Assembly: GCA_934525675.1 (NCBI GenBank) | Contig: CAKSZH010000004.1 | Span: 62,001 to 126,000 of the forward strand | From: an uncultured Eubacteriales bacterium | GTDB taxonomy: Bacteria; Bacillota; Clostridia; Oscillospirales; CAG-272 | DNA length: 64,000 bases | Direction of reading: 5' to 3' | Shown: piece after piece, positions 26,025 to 34,835 of the stretch | Numbering within the stretch: the stretch's first letter is position 1 | Layout: each line of letters opens with the position of its first letter | Translations under genes and position numbers: made by a program | Notes under the pieces: model-generated | Databases searched by the model: none | What the model was told of the DNA's origin: nothing | The model's input: only the letters and a program-made list of their open reading frames with translations

Positions 26025-27220
26025 AAAGAATAAAACGTTTTTTGCGGGGCGTTCGCGTGATTTCCTTCGTTGCCGTCACGGTATTCCTGACCGTGTTCCT
26101 GTCCCTTCGGGTCTGCGCGGAAGCGGGGTGCGGGGAAACTGTCGGAGAAACATTTCCCAACGAGGGAATGACCCTTCCGGATTCCTATCAGGATATGGAA
26201 GACGCGATACCCAAGGAGGTACGTGATCTGCTCCCGGACGGGCTATTTTCGGGCGACGCGCACGAAGTTTCCGGGGCGGCGGAAAAACTGTCAGATCCCG
26301 GATGCCTGTTTTCGCTCCTTGCGGCGCTTTCCGGAACCGGCATCCGCGCGGCGGTATCTTTGTTCTGTGTTCTTTGCGGGATTCTCATTCTTTCCGCCGC
26401 GGCGGGGAGTATTCGGGAGGGACTCGGCGGGGGCGGCGGAGACACCTTTGCTTTCGCTGTCCGCGTTACGGTGTTTGCCGCGATCGGATCCACGCTTTCG
26501 GGGACCGTGGAAACGGTGCAGACCTATTTTTCTCACCTGACAGAGTTCTGTACCTCACTCGTCCCGCTTCTCGGCACGCTTTACGCCATCGGCGGAAACG
26601 TCCGGGGGGCTGTTGCCTCCACCGCTGTCCTTGAATTGTATCTTTCCGCCATCGGGTCGTTTGCCGGCAGTACCGTAATCCCGCTCTTCTGCGCGTGTTT
26701 GGTGCTTTTGCTCATCGGTGCGTTCGGCTCGGTGGATACGTCGGCGTTTTCCGGGTTTCTCCGGAAAACCTATACGACGGTGCTTGCGTTCTTTTTATTG
26801 CTTCTCGGGCTTCTGCTCGCCGGACGTTCGGTACTTGCCGCCAAAAACGACAGCGTGGGGCTCCGCGGGGTACGCTTCGCGGTCGGAAATTTTGTTCCGG
26901 TCGTCGGCGGAACCGTGGCGGACATGACGGGAACGGTTGCGGCAGGCGTGGAATATCTGCGCGGAACGGTCGGGGTCACGCTTCTTTTCCTGCTTGCAGT
27001 GCTTTTGCTTCCGACCGTACTCGGGCTGTTTCTGACCCGCGCCTCGTTCAGTCTTGCGTCGGGGGTGGCGGGGCTTCTCGGTTGCCGGGAGGAAAAGGGG
27101 CTTCTTTCGGGAATTTCCGAATTGTACGGGTATCTCATCGGAATTGCCTGCCTTTGCGCGTCGGTCGCGGTGGTGGCTCTTGCCATTCTCGTGACCACAG
27201 CCGCAGCCATCGGCACCTGA
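26021..27220 (+). CDS. spoIIIAE: Stage III sporulation protein AE
   Basis: A 399-residue polytopic membrane protein with a cleavable-looking signal at residues 12-32 and about seven later helices, of which SLVPLLGTLYAIGGN near 188 is typical of SpoIIIAE. It is thought to be a permease-like part of the SpoIIIA complex. ATG 26021 overlaps spoIIIAD by 4 nt. spoIIIAF begins 13 nt after its stop with a ggaggacgg SD. Confidence 0.94.
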   Translation: MKRIKRFLRGVRVISFVAVTVFLTVFLSLRVCAEAGCGETVGETFPNEGMTLPDSYQDMEDAIPKEVRDLLPDGLFSGDAHEVSGAAEKLSDPGCLFSLLAALSGTGIRAAVSLFCVLCGILILSAAAGSIREGLGGGGGDTFAFAVRVTVFAAIGSTLSGTVETVQTYFSHLTEFCTSLVPLLGTLYAIGGNVRGAVASTAVLELYLSAIGSFAGSTVIPLFCACLVLLLIGAFGSVDTSAFSGFLRKTYTTVLAFFLLLLGLLLAGRSVLAAKNDSVGLRGVRFAVGNFVPVVGGTVADMTGTVAAGVEYLRGTVGVTLLFLLAVLLLPTVLGLFLTRASFSLASGVAGLLGCREEKGLLSGISELYGYLIGIACLCASVAVVALAILVTTAAAIGT

Positions 27221-27233
27221 CGGAGGACGGGTC

Positions 27234-27710
27234 ATGAAAAGTTATCTGATTTCTCTTGCCGCGGTTGCGGCGGTTGCCGCCCTCGCGGGACTCATCGCAC
27301 CGGAGGGGGGCAAGCAAACCGGGTTACGGCTTGTCACGGGACTTTGCGTTCTGCTGGTCGTCATTACGCCGATTGTGTCCGGAGTCCGCGCGCTGACCGA
27401 TCCGGATTTTTCCGGCTTTTCCTTCGGGGACAGCAAGGAGGCGGAATACGAATCGATCTTTGCGGACGGCGTCAGGGAGGCGGGCGGGACGTACCTCGCG
27501 GAACGGTTGTGCGAGGCGCTTGCATCCCGATATTCCTGCCCTGTGTCGGATTTCTCCGTGCGTTTTTCCTTTTCGGAGAATGGCGAGGAGGTTACGGCAG
27601 TACTGGTATTGCTCCGTGGTAAGGCGGTGTTTCTCGATACCTATGATCTGGAGAAATATGTAGAGAAATTGTTTTCCTGCCCCGTCACGACTGCGGTCGG
27701 CGGGGAATGA
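27234..27710 (+). CDS. spoIIIAF: Stage III sporulation protein AF
   Basis: A 158-residue protein with two N-terminal helices (residues 3-23 and 32-50) and a soluble C-terminal domain, the SpoIIIAF layout. It is one of the ring-forming, EscJ/PrgK-like members of the complex. The C-terminal domain is somewhat shorter than that of the B. subtilis protein. Confidence 0.88.
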   Translation: MKSYLISLAAVAAVAALAGLIAPEGGKQTGLRLVTGLCVLLVVITPIVSGVRALTDPDFSGFSFGDSKEAEYESIFADGVREAGGTYLAERLCEALASRYSCPVSDFSVRFSFSENGEEVTAVLVLLRGKAVFLDTYDLEKYVEKLFSCPVTTAVGGE

Positions 27711-27749
27711 CCGAACCGCACGGATAGGAAGAGAAAGGAGGTTTTACAC

Positions 27750-28298
27750 ATGGCGGATACGGAAAAGGTTTCGGAGAGTAAGACGGGCAAATGGAAGGAA
27801 GGAGACAAAAAATCCTTCATCATAAAGATTGCGGTGCTGGCGGGAGCTGGCGTACTCCTGATCGTGCTCGGAAACACCTGGATGCAGAACCGCACGGCAA
27901 AAAAGGAGACCGCTGCCCGGTCGGTCAGCGCGTCGGAGGAACTGTACACTTACCAGAAGTCACTGGAGGAGGAGATTGCGGCGCTGTGTGCGTCGGTTTC
28001 CGGAGCCGGGCGGGTGACGGTCGCCGTCACGCTGTCGGGCGGGTTTACCTACGAGTATGCGACCGATTACAAAACCCAGTCGGGCGGGGGCAGCTCGGAA
28101 GTCTATGTGACAGCGGGTAGCGGTTCCTCTGAATCTCCCATTTATCTTTCCGTGAAGCCGCCGGGCATTGCGGGAATCGGGGTTGTCTGTGACGGCGGCG
28201 GGGACGCTTCCGTCCGCCGGGAACTGATTTCTTTGCTCAGCGCCGCCTACGGAGTCGGCACCAATAAAATCTATGTGACCGCATCTTCTGCCCGATAA
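27750..28298 (+). CDS. spoIIIAG: Stage III sporulation protein AG
   Basis: A 182-residue protein with one N-terminal helix (residues 24-42) and an intermembrane ring-building domain. Family features are YQKSLEEEIAALCASVSGAGRVTVAVTL near 65-95 and PGIAGIGVVCDGG near 145. SpoIIIAG forms a large ring in the space between mother cell and forespore. ATG 27750 has an aaaggaggt SD. The next gene begins 69 nt later. Confidence 0.94.
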   Translation: MADTEKVSESKTGKWKEGDKKSFIIKIAVLAGAGVLLIVLGNTWMQNRTAKKETAARSVSASEELYTYQKSLEEEIAALCASVSGAGRVTVAVTLSGGFTYEYATDYKTQSGGGSSEVYVTAGSGSSESPIYLSVKPPGIAGIGVVCDGGGDASVRRELISLLSAAYGVGTNKIYVTASSAR

Positions 28299-28367
28299 AA
28301 CCGGAATATCCCGGCGGAAGCCGCCATATACATAGAGCGAACAAAAATATGAGGGAGGACATATCCT

Positions 28368-28949
28368 ATGTCTACGAATTCTGCAAAAAACAAAATTCAG
28401 GGATTCTTCGAGAGAGTCGGAAAAAGAAATATGCTGATCGCCGGTGCGGTACTTCTGATTGCCGCGGCGGTGCTCCTCAACTGGGTGTTCTTCAGCGCTG
28501 GTCAGAAATCAGGGTACGATCAGTATGCCAAGGGTACCGGAGCCGAACAGGGCGGGGAACAGGGCACCGATAAGAACCAGACCGATGCAAGAGCGGAATA
28601 CTATTCCGGTGTACAGGTCAGCCGTCAGCGCGCAAGAGATGAGGCGCTTGAGGTGCTTCAGTCGGTGGTAGACAACAAGGACGCAACCGAGACGGTCAAG
28701 AACGAAGCACTTGCCGAAATGCAGGCAATCGCCGCGGAGATTGAGAAGGAAGCCAACATTGAGACCCTGCTCAAGTCCAAAGGATTTTCTGCCTGCCTCG
28801 CACTTCTGAACGGCGACAAAGCCACTATCATCGTCAGCAATGCCGACGGCGCGACCGAACTTTCCGCAACACAACTTGCCCAGATCAATACGGTCGTTTA
28901 CGAGCAGGCAAAGATCCTGCCCACCGCCATCAGCATTCAGGTGAAGTAA
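28368..28949 (+). CDS. spoIIIAH: Stage III sporulation protein AH
   Basis: A 193-residue protein with one N-terminal helix (LIAGAVLLIAAAVLLNWVFF, 22-41), a charged linker, and the YscJ-like C-terminal domain that binds forespore SpoIIQ. RARDEALEVLQSVVDN near 80-95 is typical. It is the last gene of the operon and is followed by a strong terminator. spoIIQ is not in the window. Confidence 0.95.
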   Translation: MSTNSAKNKIQGFFERVGKRNMLIAGAVLLIAAAVLLNWVFFSAGQKSGYDQYAKGTGAEQGGEQGTDKNQTDARAEYYSGVQVSRQRARDEALEVLQSVVDNKDATETVKNEALAEMQAIAAEIEKEANIETLLKSKGFSACLALLNGDKATIIVSNADGATELSATQLAQINTVVYEQAKILPTAISIQVK

Positions 28950-28995
28950 CCGGCTTTTGGTACATCAGCTGTTTCCGGACTCCCGGAACCATCCG

Positions 28996-29034
28996 CCCCG
29001 CAGCCCGACGTTCCACCGGGCTGCGGGGCTTTTG
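28996..29034 (+). terminator. Terminator of the spoIIIA operon
   Basis: A perfect 12-bp GC stem (ccccgcagcccg, 28996-29007, with its complement at 29017-29028), 9-nt loop, then ctttt. Confidence 0.92.
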
Positions 29035-29047
29035 TATCGCTGCCGCC

Positions 29048-29100
29048 GTTCGCCCCGCCGTCGGATCCCCGCTTTGCGGGTGCCCGCCGACAGGCGGGGC
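29048..29100 (+). repeat. 53-bp hairpin element, copy 1
   Basis: A 53-bp element with an outer 13-bp stem (GCCCCGCC then GTCGG pairing with CCGAC, a bulged A, then GGCGGGGC) and an inner hairpin CCCGC-TTT-GCGGG. It matches the copy at 48711-48763 in 49 of 53 positions. It lies between the spoIIIAH terminator and the sialidase promoter. Confidence 0.8.
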
Positions 29101-29123
29101 ACCCCCGTTTTTCTCTTTTCCCC

Positions 29124-29152
29124 TTGACTAGCCGTGCGGATATTGCTATAAT
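29124..29152 (+). promoter_or_regulatory. Sigma-A promoter of the sialidase-esterase operon
   Basis: TTGACT (29124-29129) and TATAAT (29147-29152) with a 17-nt spacer, giving a leader of about 110 nt before the sialidase start. Confidence 0.88.
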
Positions 29153-29270
29153 GTGTAAAGAAAACCTGTGCTGTTGTGCCTGTGGTTCTGCCGGGCATCC
29201 CGGTATACTGATTCACAGAATTGCCACGGTACGGGCGGCTTCAGCCAACCGAAAAAACGGAGGACCTGCC

Positions 29271-30323
29271 ATGCAAAAACAAAACGGAACCATCCGAATT
29301 ACACAACTCTGGGGCGCTGACGAGCTGTACGCCCGGCACCGGATCCCCGGTATCCTGGTCACGAGCCGCGGAACCGTCATCGTATATAACGAGGCGCGTA
29401 CCGAGGGCAGTGACTGGTCGCTCATGGATATCTTCATGCAGAGAAGCACCGACGGCGGCGAAACCTTCGGCGAGAAGATCTACCTCGCGGAAGGAACCGT
29501 CCGCCATAAAACCGTCAACAACGCGGTCATGACCGAGGGAAAGGACGGCACGCTCCATTTCGTCTTCTGCCGCAATTACTCCATCGCCGGCGAGGGGGTC
29601 TTTTATAAATACAGCCGTGACGACGGACTGACCTGGTCCCCCGACCGCGAAATCACCGGAGCAACGCTTCCCGATATCCGCAACGCGTTTGCCCCCGGTC
29701 CCGGTCATGGGCTTTGCCTCCCCGACGGCACCATCATGATGCCCGTCTGGATGGTACTCAAGTCCGCCGGTATGCCGGTCGATTCTCACGGTCCCGCCGT
29801 GCTCGGAATCTTATACTCCAAAGATAACGGAGAGACCTGGCAGACCGAGGGTCCTGTCACCGAATTCGACGGCATGACCTCCGCCTCCGAAAGTGAGCCC
29901 GTCCTTCTGTCCGATGGCCGCGTTATGCTCACCATCCGAAACGGCTTGCCCGGCTTCCGGGGGTACGCATACAGCGACGACGGCATTCATTTCTCCATGC
30001 CGACACTGGACGAAAATGTCAAGGACCCCTGCAATTTCGGTGCGGTCGCTTCCTTGGAAACCCCGGACGGCAAACACGTCCTGCTCCTCGTCAACAGCGA
30101 TTGGAACGAAAACGATGACCGCATTCATATGACGCTCCGCGCGTCGTTCGACGACGGAAAGACCTGGAGCGTCAAACGCGAATTCGACGCGGATAACGGA
30201 GGCTATCCCGATATTGCCGTCGGCGCGGACGGAACCATCTTCATTCTGTACGAGCACGCATACGGCGAGAAAATGTTTCTCGTCCGTACCGATCTCTCAT
30301 GGCTTATGGAAGGGAACCGATAA
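29271..30323 (+). CDS. Sialidase-like BNR-repeat protein (exo-alpha-sialidase family)
   Basis: A 350-residue six-bladed propeller protein. The RIP motif holding the first catalytic arginine is present (RHRIPG near residues 21-26). Asp boxes recur: STDGGETF, SRDDGLTW, SKDNGETW, a weaker SDDGIHF and SFDDGKTW. These features point to a GH33-type sialidase that releases terminal sialic acid, although other BNR hydrolases share them. There is no signal peptide, so it should act inside the cell, on imported oligosaccharides. ATG 29271 follows an aacggagga SD. The esterase gene starts 1 nt after its stop, forming a two-gene operon. Confidence 0.82.
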   Translation: MQKQNGTIRITQLWGADELYARHRIPGILVTSRGTVIVYNEARTEGSDWSLMDIFMQRSTDGGETFGEKIYLAEGTVRHKTVNNAVMTEGKDGTLHFVFCRNYSIAGEGVFYKYSRDDGLTWSPDREITGATLPDIRNAFAPGPGHGLCLPDGTIMMPVWMVLKSAGMPVDSHGPAVLGILYSKDNGETWQTEGPVTEFDGMTSASESEPVLLSDGRVMLTIRNGLPGFRGYAYSDDGIHFSMPTLDENVKDPCNFGAVASLETPDGKHVLLLVNSDWNENDDRIHMTLRASFDDGKTWSVKREFDADNGGYPDIAVGADGTIFILYEHAYGEKMFLVRTDLSWLMEGNR

Positions 30324-30324
30324 A

Positions 30325-31146
30325 ATGAAGTTTTTCAGGATTCCGCTCCGCCCGGATGACGAAACCGTTTATCTGGACGCTTATCTCCCCGACCTTTCCG
30401 AGCCTTGCCGCGATGCCATGCTTGTCATCCCCGGCGGCGGATATGAATTCGTGTGCGCCGACCGTGAGGGCGAACCCATTGCGCTTTCGTATCTTTCCCG
30501 CGGCTTTGCTTCGTTTGTCCTGCATTATTCAGTCGGCGCCAAGGCAAAGTACCCAAGACCCCTCGCGGACGCTTCGCTCGCCATGTGCCACATCCGGCGG
30601 CACAGGGAGGAATATCATCTCTCCGACCGCGTGTTTGCCGCCGGCTTTTCCGCAGGCGGACACCTCGCAGGTGCGCTCGGAACGCTCTGGCATCTGCCGG
30701 AACTGCTTTCGGATATTCCCGACATGAAGCCGGGAGAAAACCGCCCCGACGGAATGATACTTTGTTATCCCGTGATCACGGGCGGGGAATTCTCGCATCC
30801 CGGTTCCTTCCGGATGATGCTCGGAAAAGAGCATCCGAAAGAGGAGGAGCTTGCCCGGTATTCGCTGGAAAAACACGTGGACGGAAGGACCGCTCCCGCG
30901 TTTCTCATGCATACCGCAAATGACGAATGTGTCCCGGTGGAGAACACGCTTCTGATGGCATCGGCGCTCTCATGCGCGGGGGTGCCGTTTGAGGTGCACG
31001 TGTATCCCACGGCACCCCACGGTTGCGCGCTTGCCTGCGAAATGACTTCGGGCGGGTGGGACGCATGGAACGACCCGGAGCTTGCCAAATGGCTGGAGCA
31101 GTCGGTCGCGTGGACAAAACGCCGCTTCGGTTGCGCGGCGGAATAA
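30325..31146 (+). CDS. Alpha/beta-hydrolase, carbohydrate-esterase type
   Basis: A 273-residue cytoplasmic alpha/beta-hydrolase. The oxyanion segment IPGGGYEF lies near residue 36, the nucleophile elbow GFSAGG near 110, an acid near HTANDECVPV (about 196) and a histidine in YPTAPHGCAL near 232. The fold and size match the acetylesterase-like proteins of glycan operons. Its coupling to a sialidase suggests removal of O-acetyl groups from sialic acids or related sugars; this is inference from context. Promoter shared with the sialidase. Confidence 0.78.
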   Translation: MKFFRIPLRPDDETVYLDAYLPDLSEPCRDAMLVIPGGGYEFVCADREGEPIALSYLSRGFASFVLHYSVGAKAKYPRPLADASLAMCHIRRHREEYHLSDRVFAAGFSAGGHLAGALGTLWHLPELLSDIPDMKPGENRPDGMILCYPVITGGEFSHPGSFRMMLGKEHPKEEELARYSLEKHVDGRTAPAFLMHTANDECVPVENTLLMASALSCAGVPFEVHVYPTAPHGCALACEMTSGGWDAWNDPELAKWLEQSVAWTKRRFGCAAE

Positions 31147-31178
31147 ACGGCTCCCGGCAGCCGGAAATGCCGGGATAT

Positions 31179-31263
31179 GCGGGTATGGCGGAATTGGCAG
31201 ACGCGCAAGATTTAGGATCTTGTGTCCCACGACGTGCAGGTTCAAGCCCTGTTACCCGTACCA
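31179..31263 (+). tRNA. tRNA-Leu (anticodon UAG)
   Basis: An 85-nt tRNA with acceptor GCGGGTA/TACCCGT (first pair G-U), a long variable arm as in leucine tRNAs, anticodon stem caaga/tcttg, loop tttagga with anticodon TAG, T-loop ggTTCAAgc, and an encoded CCA. It lies 32 nt after the esterase gene and may be on the same transcript. Confidence 0.95.
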
Positions 31264-31315
31264 AAAGCAAGGCAGTCCCCCAAAAGGGGACTGCCTTGCT
31301 TTTGGTACTGTTTTC
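31260..31315 (+). terminator. 21-bp perfect hairpin starting in the tRNA-Leu CCA end
   Basis: The stem runs from 31260 (the discriminator A and CCA of the tRNA) to 31280 and pairs perfectly with 31286-31306; the loop is CAAAA. The sequence gtactgtttt follows. It probably terminates the tRNA transcript and may also act on the opposite strand, where ansA ends. Including the mature tRNA 3' end in the stem is unusual. Confidence 0.75.
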
Positions 31316-31361
31316 CCGGTGCAGAACCTCTCCCCCGCCGCACAGCGGCGGGGGAAATGTT

Positions 31362-32351
31362 TTACATCATATCATTTCCCACCGGTGTGAGGAACAGCTC
31401 GCGGAATTGTGCCGCCGTCTCCGTGCGGGGAAGCGCCCACATGACCTTTGCCACGACCGCTTCGGTTGTCATGTCGTATGCCTCCGGCAATTCGTATTTT
31501 TCCTTAATCCGGAGTCCGACCTGATACACCGTCATGTCGCTGCCCTCGTGCGGCACCTGTGTGGTGATGACCACCCTCACGCCGTGCCGGATGAGCAGCT
31601 CGATTTTGTCGGCAAAGTCCGCCGTGTCGTAGTAGGGGATCCCGCCGACTCCGAAACTCTCAATGATGACCGCGTGCGTGTGCTCTGCAAGATAGTCGAA
31701 TATGCCCGCGTCCATGCCGGGGATCAGCTTGATTACCGTAACAGATGAATCAATTTTGTCAAAAAACTCCGGGGTTCCCGTGACCGCCTCGTGAATATAG
31801 TACCGTACCCGATCGCCGCGGAGAAAGCCGATCTCGGGGTAATCGATGCTCGAGAATGCGTTGAAGCTCTTGGTGTGGGTCTTGCGGGCACGGGTCGCGG
31901 CAATGATTTTGCCGTCAAACACGATGTGAACGCCGCACGCGCCGTCGTCCGTGGCATAACGGAATGCGTCGACAAGATTTTCTCTTGCATCGGTATCGCG
32001 CATATTGATCGGAATCTGCGCTCCCGTCAGAACAACGGGTTTTCTGTTGTTTTGAATGAGGTAGTAGAGAAGTGCCGCGGCATATGCCATGGTGTCTGTT
32101 CCGTGGGTGATGACGAACCCGTCATAGCGGTCGTATTCCTCCCGGATGCGCCGGGCGATCAGAAGCCAGTTTTCCGGACGCATATTGGTGCTGTCCAGCC
32201 GGAACATGGCTGCTGACGAGACGCGGCAGATCTCCCCGATCTCCGGAACGTATTCCAGCAACTCGTCTGAAGAAAGCTCGGGACAAAGTCCCTTGTCGGT
32301 CCGGGCGGAGGCAATGGTGCCGCCCGTCGTGATGAGCAGAATGTGTTTCAT
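31362..32351 (-). CDS. ansA: L-asparaginase, type I
   Basis: A 329-residue cytoplasmic enzyme that hydrolyses asparagine to aspartate and ammonia. The two catalytic threonine motifs are present: TTGGTIAS near residue 8 and THGTDTMAYAA near 83. GAQIPINMRDTDARENL near 113 and the Lys loop downstream are also standard. No signal peptide. The start at 32351 is backed by a gggaggt SD. A stable hairpin (31331-31355) lies just past its stop codon. Confidence 0.94.
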   Translation of the reverse strand: MKHILLITTGGTIASARTDKGLCPELSSDELLEYVPEIGEICRVSSAAMFRLDSTNMRPENWLLIARRIREEYDRYDGFVITHGTDTMAYAAALLYYLIQNNRKPVVLTGAQIPINMRDTDARENLVDAFRYATDDGACGVHIVFDGKIIAATRARKTHTKSFNAFSSIDYPEIGFLRGDRVRYYIHEAVTGTPEFFDKIDSSVTVIKLIPGMDAGIFDYLAEHTHAVIIESFGVGGIPYYDTADFADKIELLIRHGVRVVITTQVPHEGSDMTVYQVGLRIKEKYELPEAYDMTTEAVVAKVMWALPRTETAAQFRELFLTPVGNDMM

Positions 32352-32418
32352 GGTTTCCGTGTACCTCCCGCGGCAGTCCGCATACACTTTCTGTGCGGTG
32401 CTTTCCGTATTCTACGTT

Positions 32419-32447
32419 AGTGTAACACATTTTTGCGCGAAATACAA
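32419..32447 (-). promoter_or_regulatory. Sigma-A promoter of ansA
   Basis: On the reverse strand TTGTAT (32447-32442) and TACACT (32424-32419) are separated by 17 nt, about 68 nt upstream of the ansA start. Confidence 0.78.
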
Positions 32448-32520
32448 CTGTTAAACGTTTTTCGGGGTGTATTTTGGGATGATTGGATAAAAATTTGCAA
32501 AAAAAGTAAAGAATTTTTCC

Positions 32521-32549
32521 TTTCAGTCCGACAAAAAGTGTGATATAAT
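32521..32549 (+). promoter_or_regulatory. Promoter of galT (extended -10)
   Basis: TGA followed by TATAAT (32544-32549) forms an extended -10. The position 17 nt upstream is only TTTCAG, so the -35 is weak. It is divergent from the ansA promoter. Confidence 0.65.
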
Positions 32550-32602
32550 AGTACCGTATCAGATGCGGCTTTGCCGTATTGCAACTTTTGGGGGAGGACA
32601 GT

Positions 32603-34096
32603 ATGTCAAACATTTGCGGAACCATCAAAAAACTGGCGGATTATGCCGTCTCTCGCGGACTTGCGGAACAATCCGACCGCGACTATCTCATCAACGGCAT
32701 TCTTGCCGCCCTCCGGTTGGGCGAGCTGACGGACGACGTCCGTGACGACGACCTTGATCTGGAAACCATGCTCGGCGACCTGTGTACATATGCCTATGAG
32801 GCGGGACTGATTGAATCCGACAGTGTGGCATACCGCGATCTGTTCGACACCTCTCTGATGGGGATTCTGACTCCCCGTCCGAGCGAGGTCATCGCGCGCT
32901 TTACGGCTCTTTACAAGGAGTCTCCCGAGGCGGCGACCGATTATTTCTACAAGCTGTGCCGCGACTGCGATTATATCCGTACTTATCGCGTGAAGAAGGA
33001 CCTCAAGTGGGTCTATGAAAGCGATTTCGGTCCGATCGATATTACCGTGAACCTGTCCAAGCCCGAAAAGGATCCCAAGGCGATCGCCGCCGCGAAATCC
33101 ATGCCGCAGAGCGGGTACCCCAAGTGCCTTCTGTGCCACGAGAATGTCGGATATGCCGGTAACCCCGGACGTCCCGCACGTCAGAATCTCCGCCAGATTC
33201 CTCTGACCCTGGACGGCGAGGCGTGGTATCTGCAATATTCCCCGTATGTCTATTACAACGAGCACTGCATTGTCCTCTGCGGCGAGCATGTGCCCATGCG
33301 GATCACCCGTTCCACCTTTGAAAACCAGCTTTCCTTCGTGGAGCAGTTCCCGCATTATTTTCTCGGCTCCAACGCCGATCTGCCCATCGTCGGCGGGTCG
33401 ATCCTGACCCACGACCATATGCAGGGCGGACGCTACACCTTTGCCATGACCAAGGCACCGATTGAGAAGAGCATCACCTTCCGTGGCTTTGAGGACGTGG
33501 AGGCGGGGATCGTGCATTGGCCGCTTTCCACCATCCGCCTGCGCAGCGAGAAGAAGGAGCGCCTTGTGGAGCTTGCCGACAGGATTCTTGCGGCTTGGAG
33601 AGGGTATACCGATGAGAGCGCGTTTGTTTTTGCCGAGACGAACGGCGAGCCGCACAACACCATCACGCCCATCGCGCGTTATCAGAACGGAAAGCTGGAG
33701 CTTGATCTGGTGCTCCGCAACAATATCACGACCGAGGAGTACCCCCTCGGCGTGTATCATCCGCATCCCGATAAGCACAATATCAAGAAAGAGAACATCG
33801 GACTGATTGAGGTCATGGGACTTGCCGTGCTTCCCTCCAGACTCAAGAAAGAGATCGGAATCATGAAGGAGTATATTCTCGCAGGCAAGGATTTCTCCGG
33901 AAACGCGGACATCGCCAAGCACAAAGTGTGGTTTGAAGCGTTCCGCGACAAGTATCGGTTTACCGCGGACAACACGGAAGAGATTCTCAGACAGGAGATC
34001 GGCAAAACCTTTGCCGCCGTGCTGGAAGACGCGGGCGTGTACAAGTGCACCGAAGAGGGAAGAGCGGCGTTTATGCGCTTTGTCGCTTCGGTTTGA
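32603..34096 (+). CDS. galT: UDP-glucose--hexose-1-phosphate uridylyltransferase (Firmicute type)
   Basis: A 497-residue GalT of the longer Firmicute class, exchanging UMP between UDP-glucose and galactose-1-phosphate in the Leloir pathway. CLLCHENVGYAGNPGRPARQNLR near 174-196 and the histidine motif LTHDHMQGGRYTF near 270 identify it; YHPHPDKHNIKKENIG near 388 is also typical. ATG 32603 has a gggggagg SD. galK and galE are not adjacent, although an alpha-galactosidase lies 16 kb downstream. Confidence 0.95.
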   Translation: MSNICGTIKKLADYAVSRGLAEQSDRDYLINGILAALRLGELTDDVRDDDLDLETMLGDLCTYAYEAGLIESDSVAYRDLFDTSLMGILTPRPSEVIARFTALYKESPEAATDYFYKLCRDCDYIRTYRVKKDLKWVYESDFGPIDITVNLSKPEKDPKAIAAAKSMPQSGYPKCLLCHENVGYAGNPGRPARQNLRQIPLTLDGEAWYLQYSPYVYYNEHCIVLCGEHVPMRITRSTFENQLSFVEQFPHYFLGSNADLPIVGGSILTHDHMQGGRYTFAMTKAPIEKSITFRGFEDVEAGIVHWPLSTIRLRSEKKERLVELADRILAAWRGYTDESAFVFAETNGEPHNTITPIARYQNGKLELDLVLRNNITTEEYPLGVYHPHPDKHNIKKENIGLIEVMGLAVLPSRLKKEIGIMKEYILAGKDFSGNADIAKHKVWFEAFRDKYRFTADNTEEILRQEIGKTFAAVLEDAGVYKCTEEGRAAFMRFVASV

Positions 34097-34255
34097 ATCC
34101 CCGTAAAGTGATTCTTGCGCCGCCGGTGTAGCGGCAGTTCAGTCAAACGTTTTGTGCCGCCTGCATGGCGGCAGACCTGACAAACGGCGACGGTCCGGCA
34201 GTTCATTTTGTCCGAGCGGTTGCCGTTTTGATATTTGAATGATAAGGAACCGACT

Positions 34256-34807
34256 ATGCTTCAAGAACAGCACACTGACAAAAACAATCTCATCCTCGTC
34301 GGAATGCCCGGCGCGGGAAAATCAACGATCGGACGCGCGCTTGCAGAGCGGCTGGGGCTTTCCTTCTGCGACACGGACGACCTGCTCCGCGCTGCGACCG
34401 GCATGACGCTGATCGAAATCCTCGATACATACGGCGTGGACGGCTTTATTGAACGCGAGAACCGACTCTGCGCGTCGCTTGATCTTCACGATACCGTGAT
34501 TGCGACGGGCGGAAGCGTGGTTTACGGTGCGGAAGCGATGGCGCACCTCGGCAAAATCGGGCGGGTGATCTATCTCTCCGTGTCCGAGGAGATCAACCTG
34601 TCCCATCTGTCGGACCTGCCGACCCGCGGCGTGGTCATGCGAGCGGGGCAGACGTTTGCAGATCTTTACCGGGAACGCACGCCGCTTTATGAAAAGTACG
34701 CCGACCTGATTGTGGATTGCGACGGTTTTACGCCGGAGGACGGTGGGGCGTCGGTGTGCGCCATTGTCGGAACGATCGAAAAGGAGTTGTCGGGCGCGCG
34801 CGTCTGA
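34256..34807 (+). CDS. aroK: Shikimate kinase
   Basis: A 183-residue kinase phosphorylating shikimate in aromatic amino-acid synthesis. Walker A GMPGAGKST near residues 16-24, the shikimate-binding Asp in CDTDD near 39-43, ERENR near 67, ATGGSVV near 83, and the lid segment RERTPLYEKYADL near 141 are all present. ATG 34256 lies 6 nt after an aagga SD; an upstream in-frame TTG has no SD. It stands alone; the other aro genes are not in the window. Confidence 0.93.
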   Translation: MLQEQHTDKNNLILVGMPGAGKSTIGRALAERLGLSFCDTDDLLRAATGMTLIEILDTYGVDGFIERENRLCASLDLHDTVIATGGSVVYGAEAMAHLGKIGRVIYLSVSEEINLSHLSDLPTRGVVMRAGQTFADLYRERTPLYEKYADLIVDCDGFTPEDGGASVCAIVGTIEKELSGARV

Positions 34808-34835
34808 CGGCGGTGAGCGACGGGAATCGGGGGAT

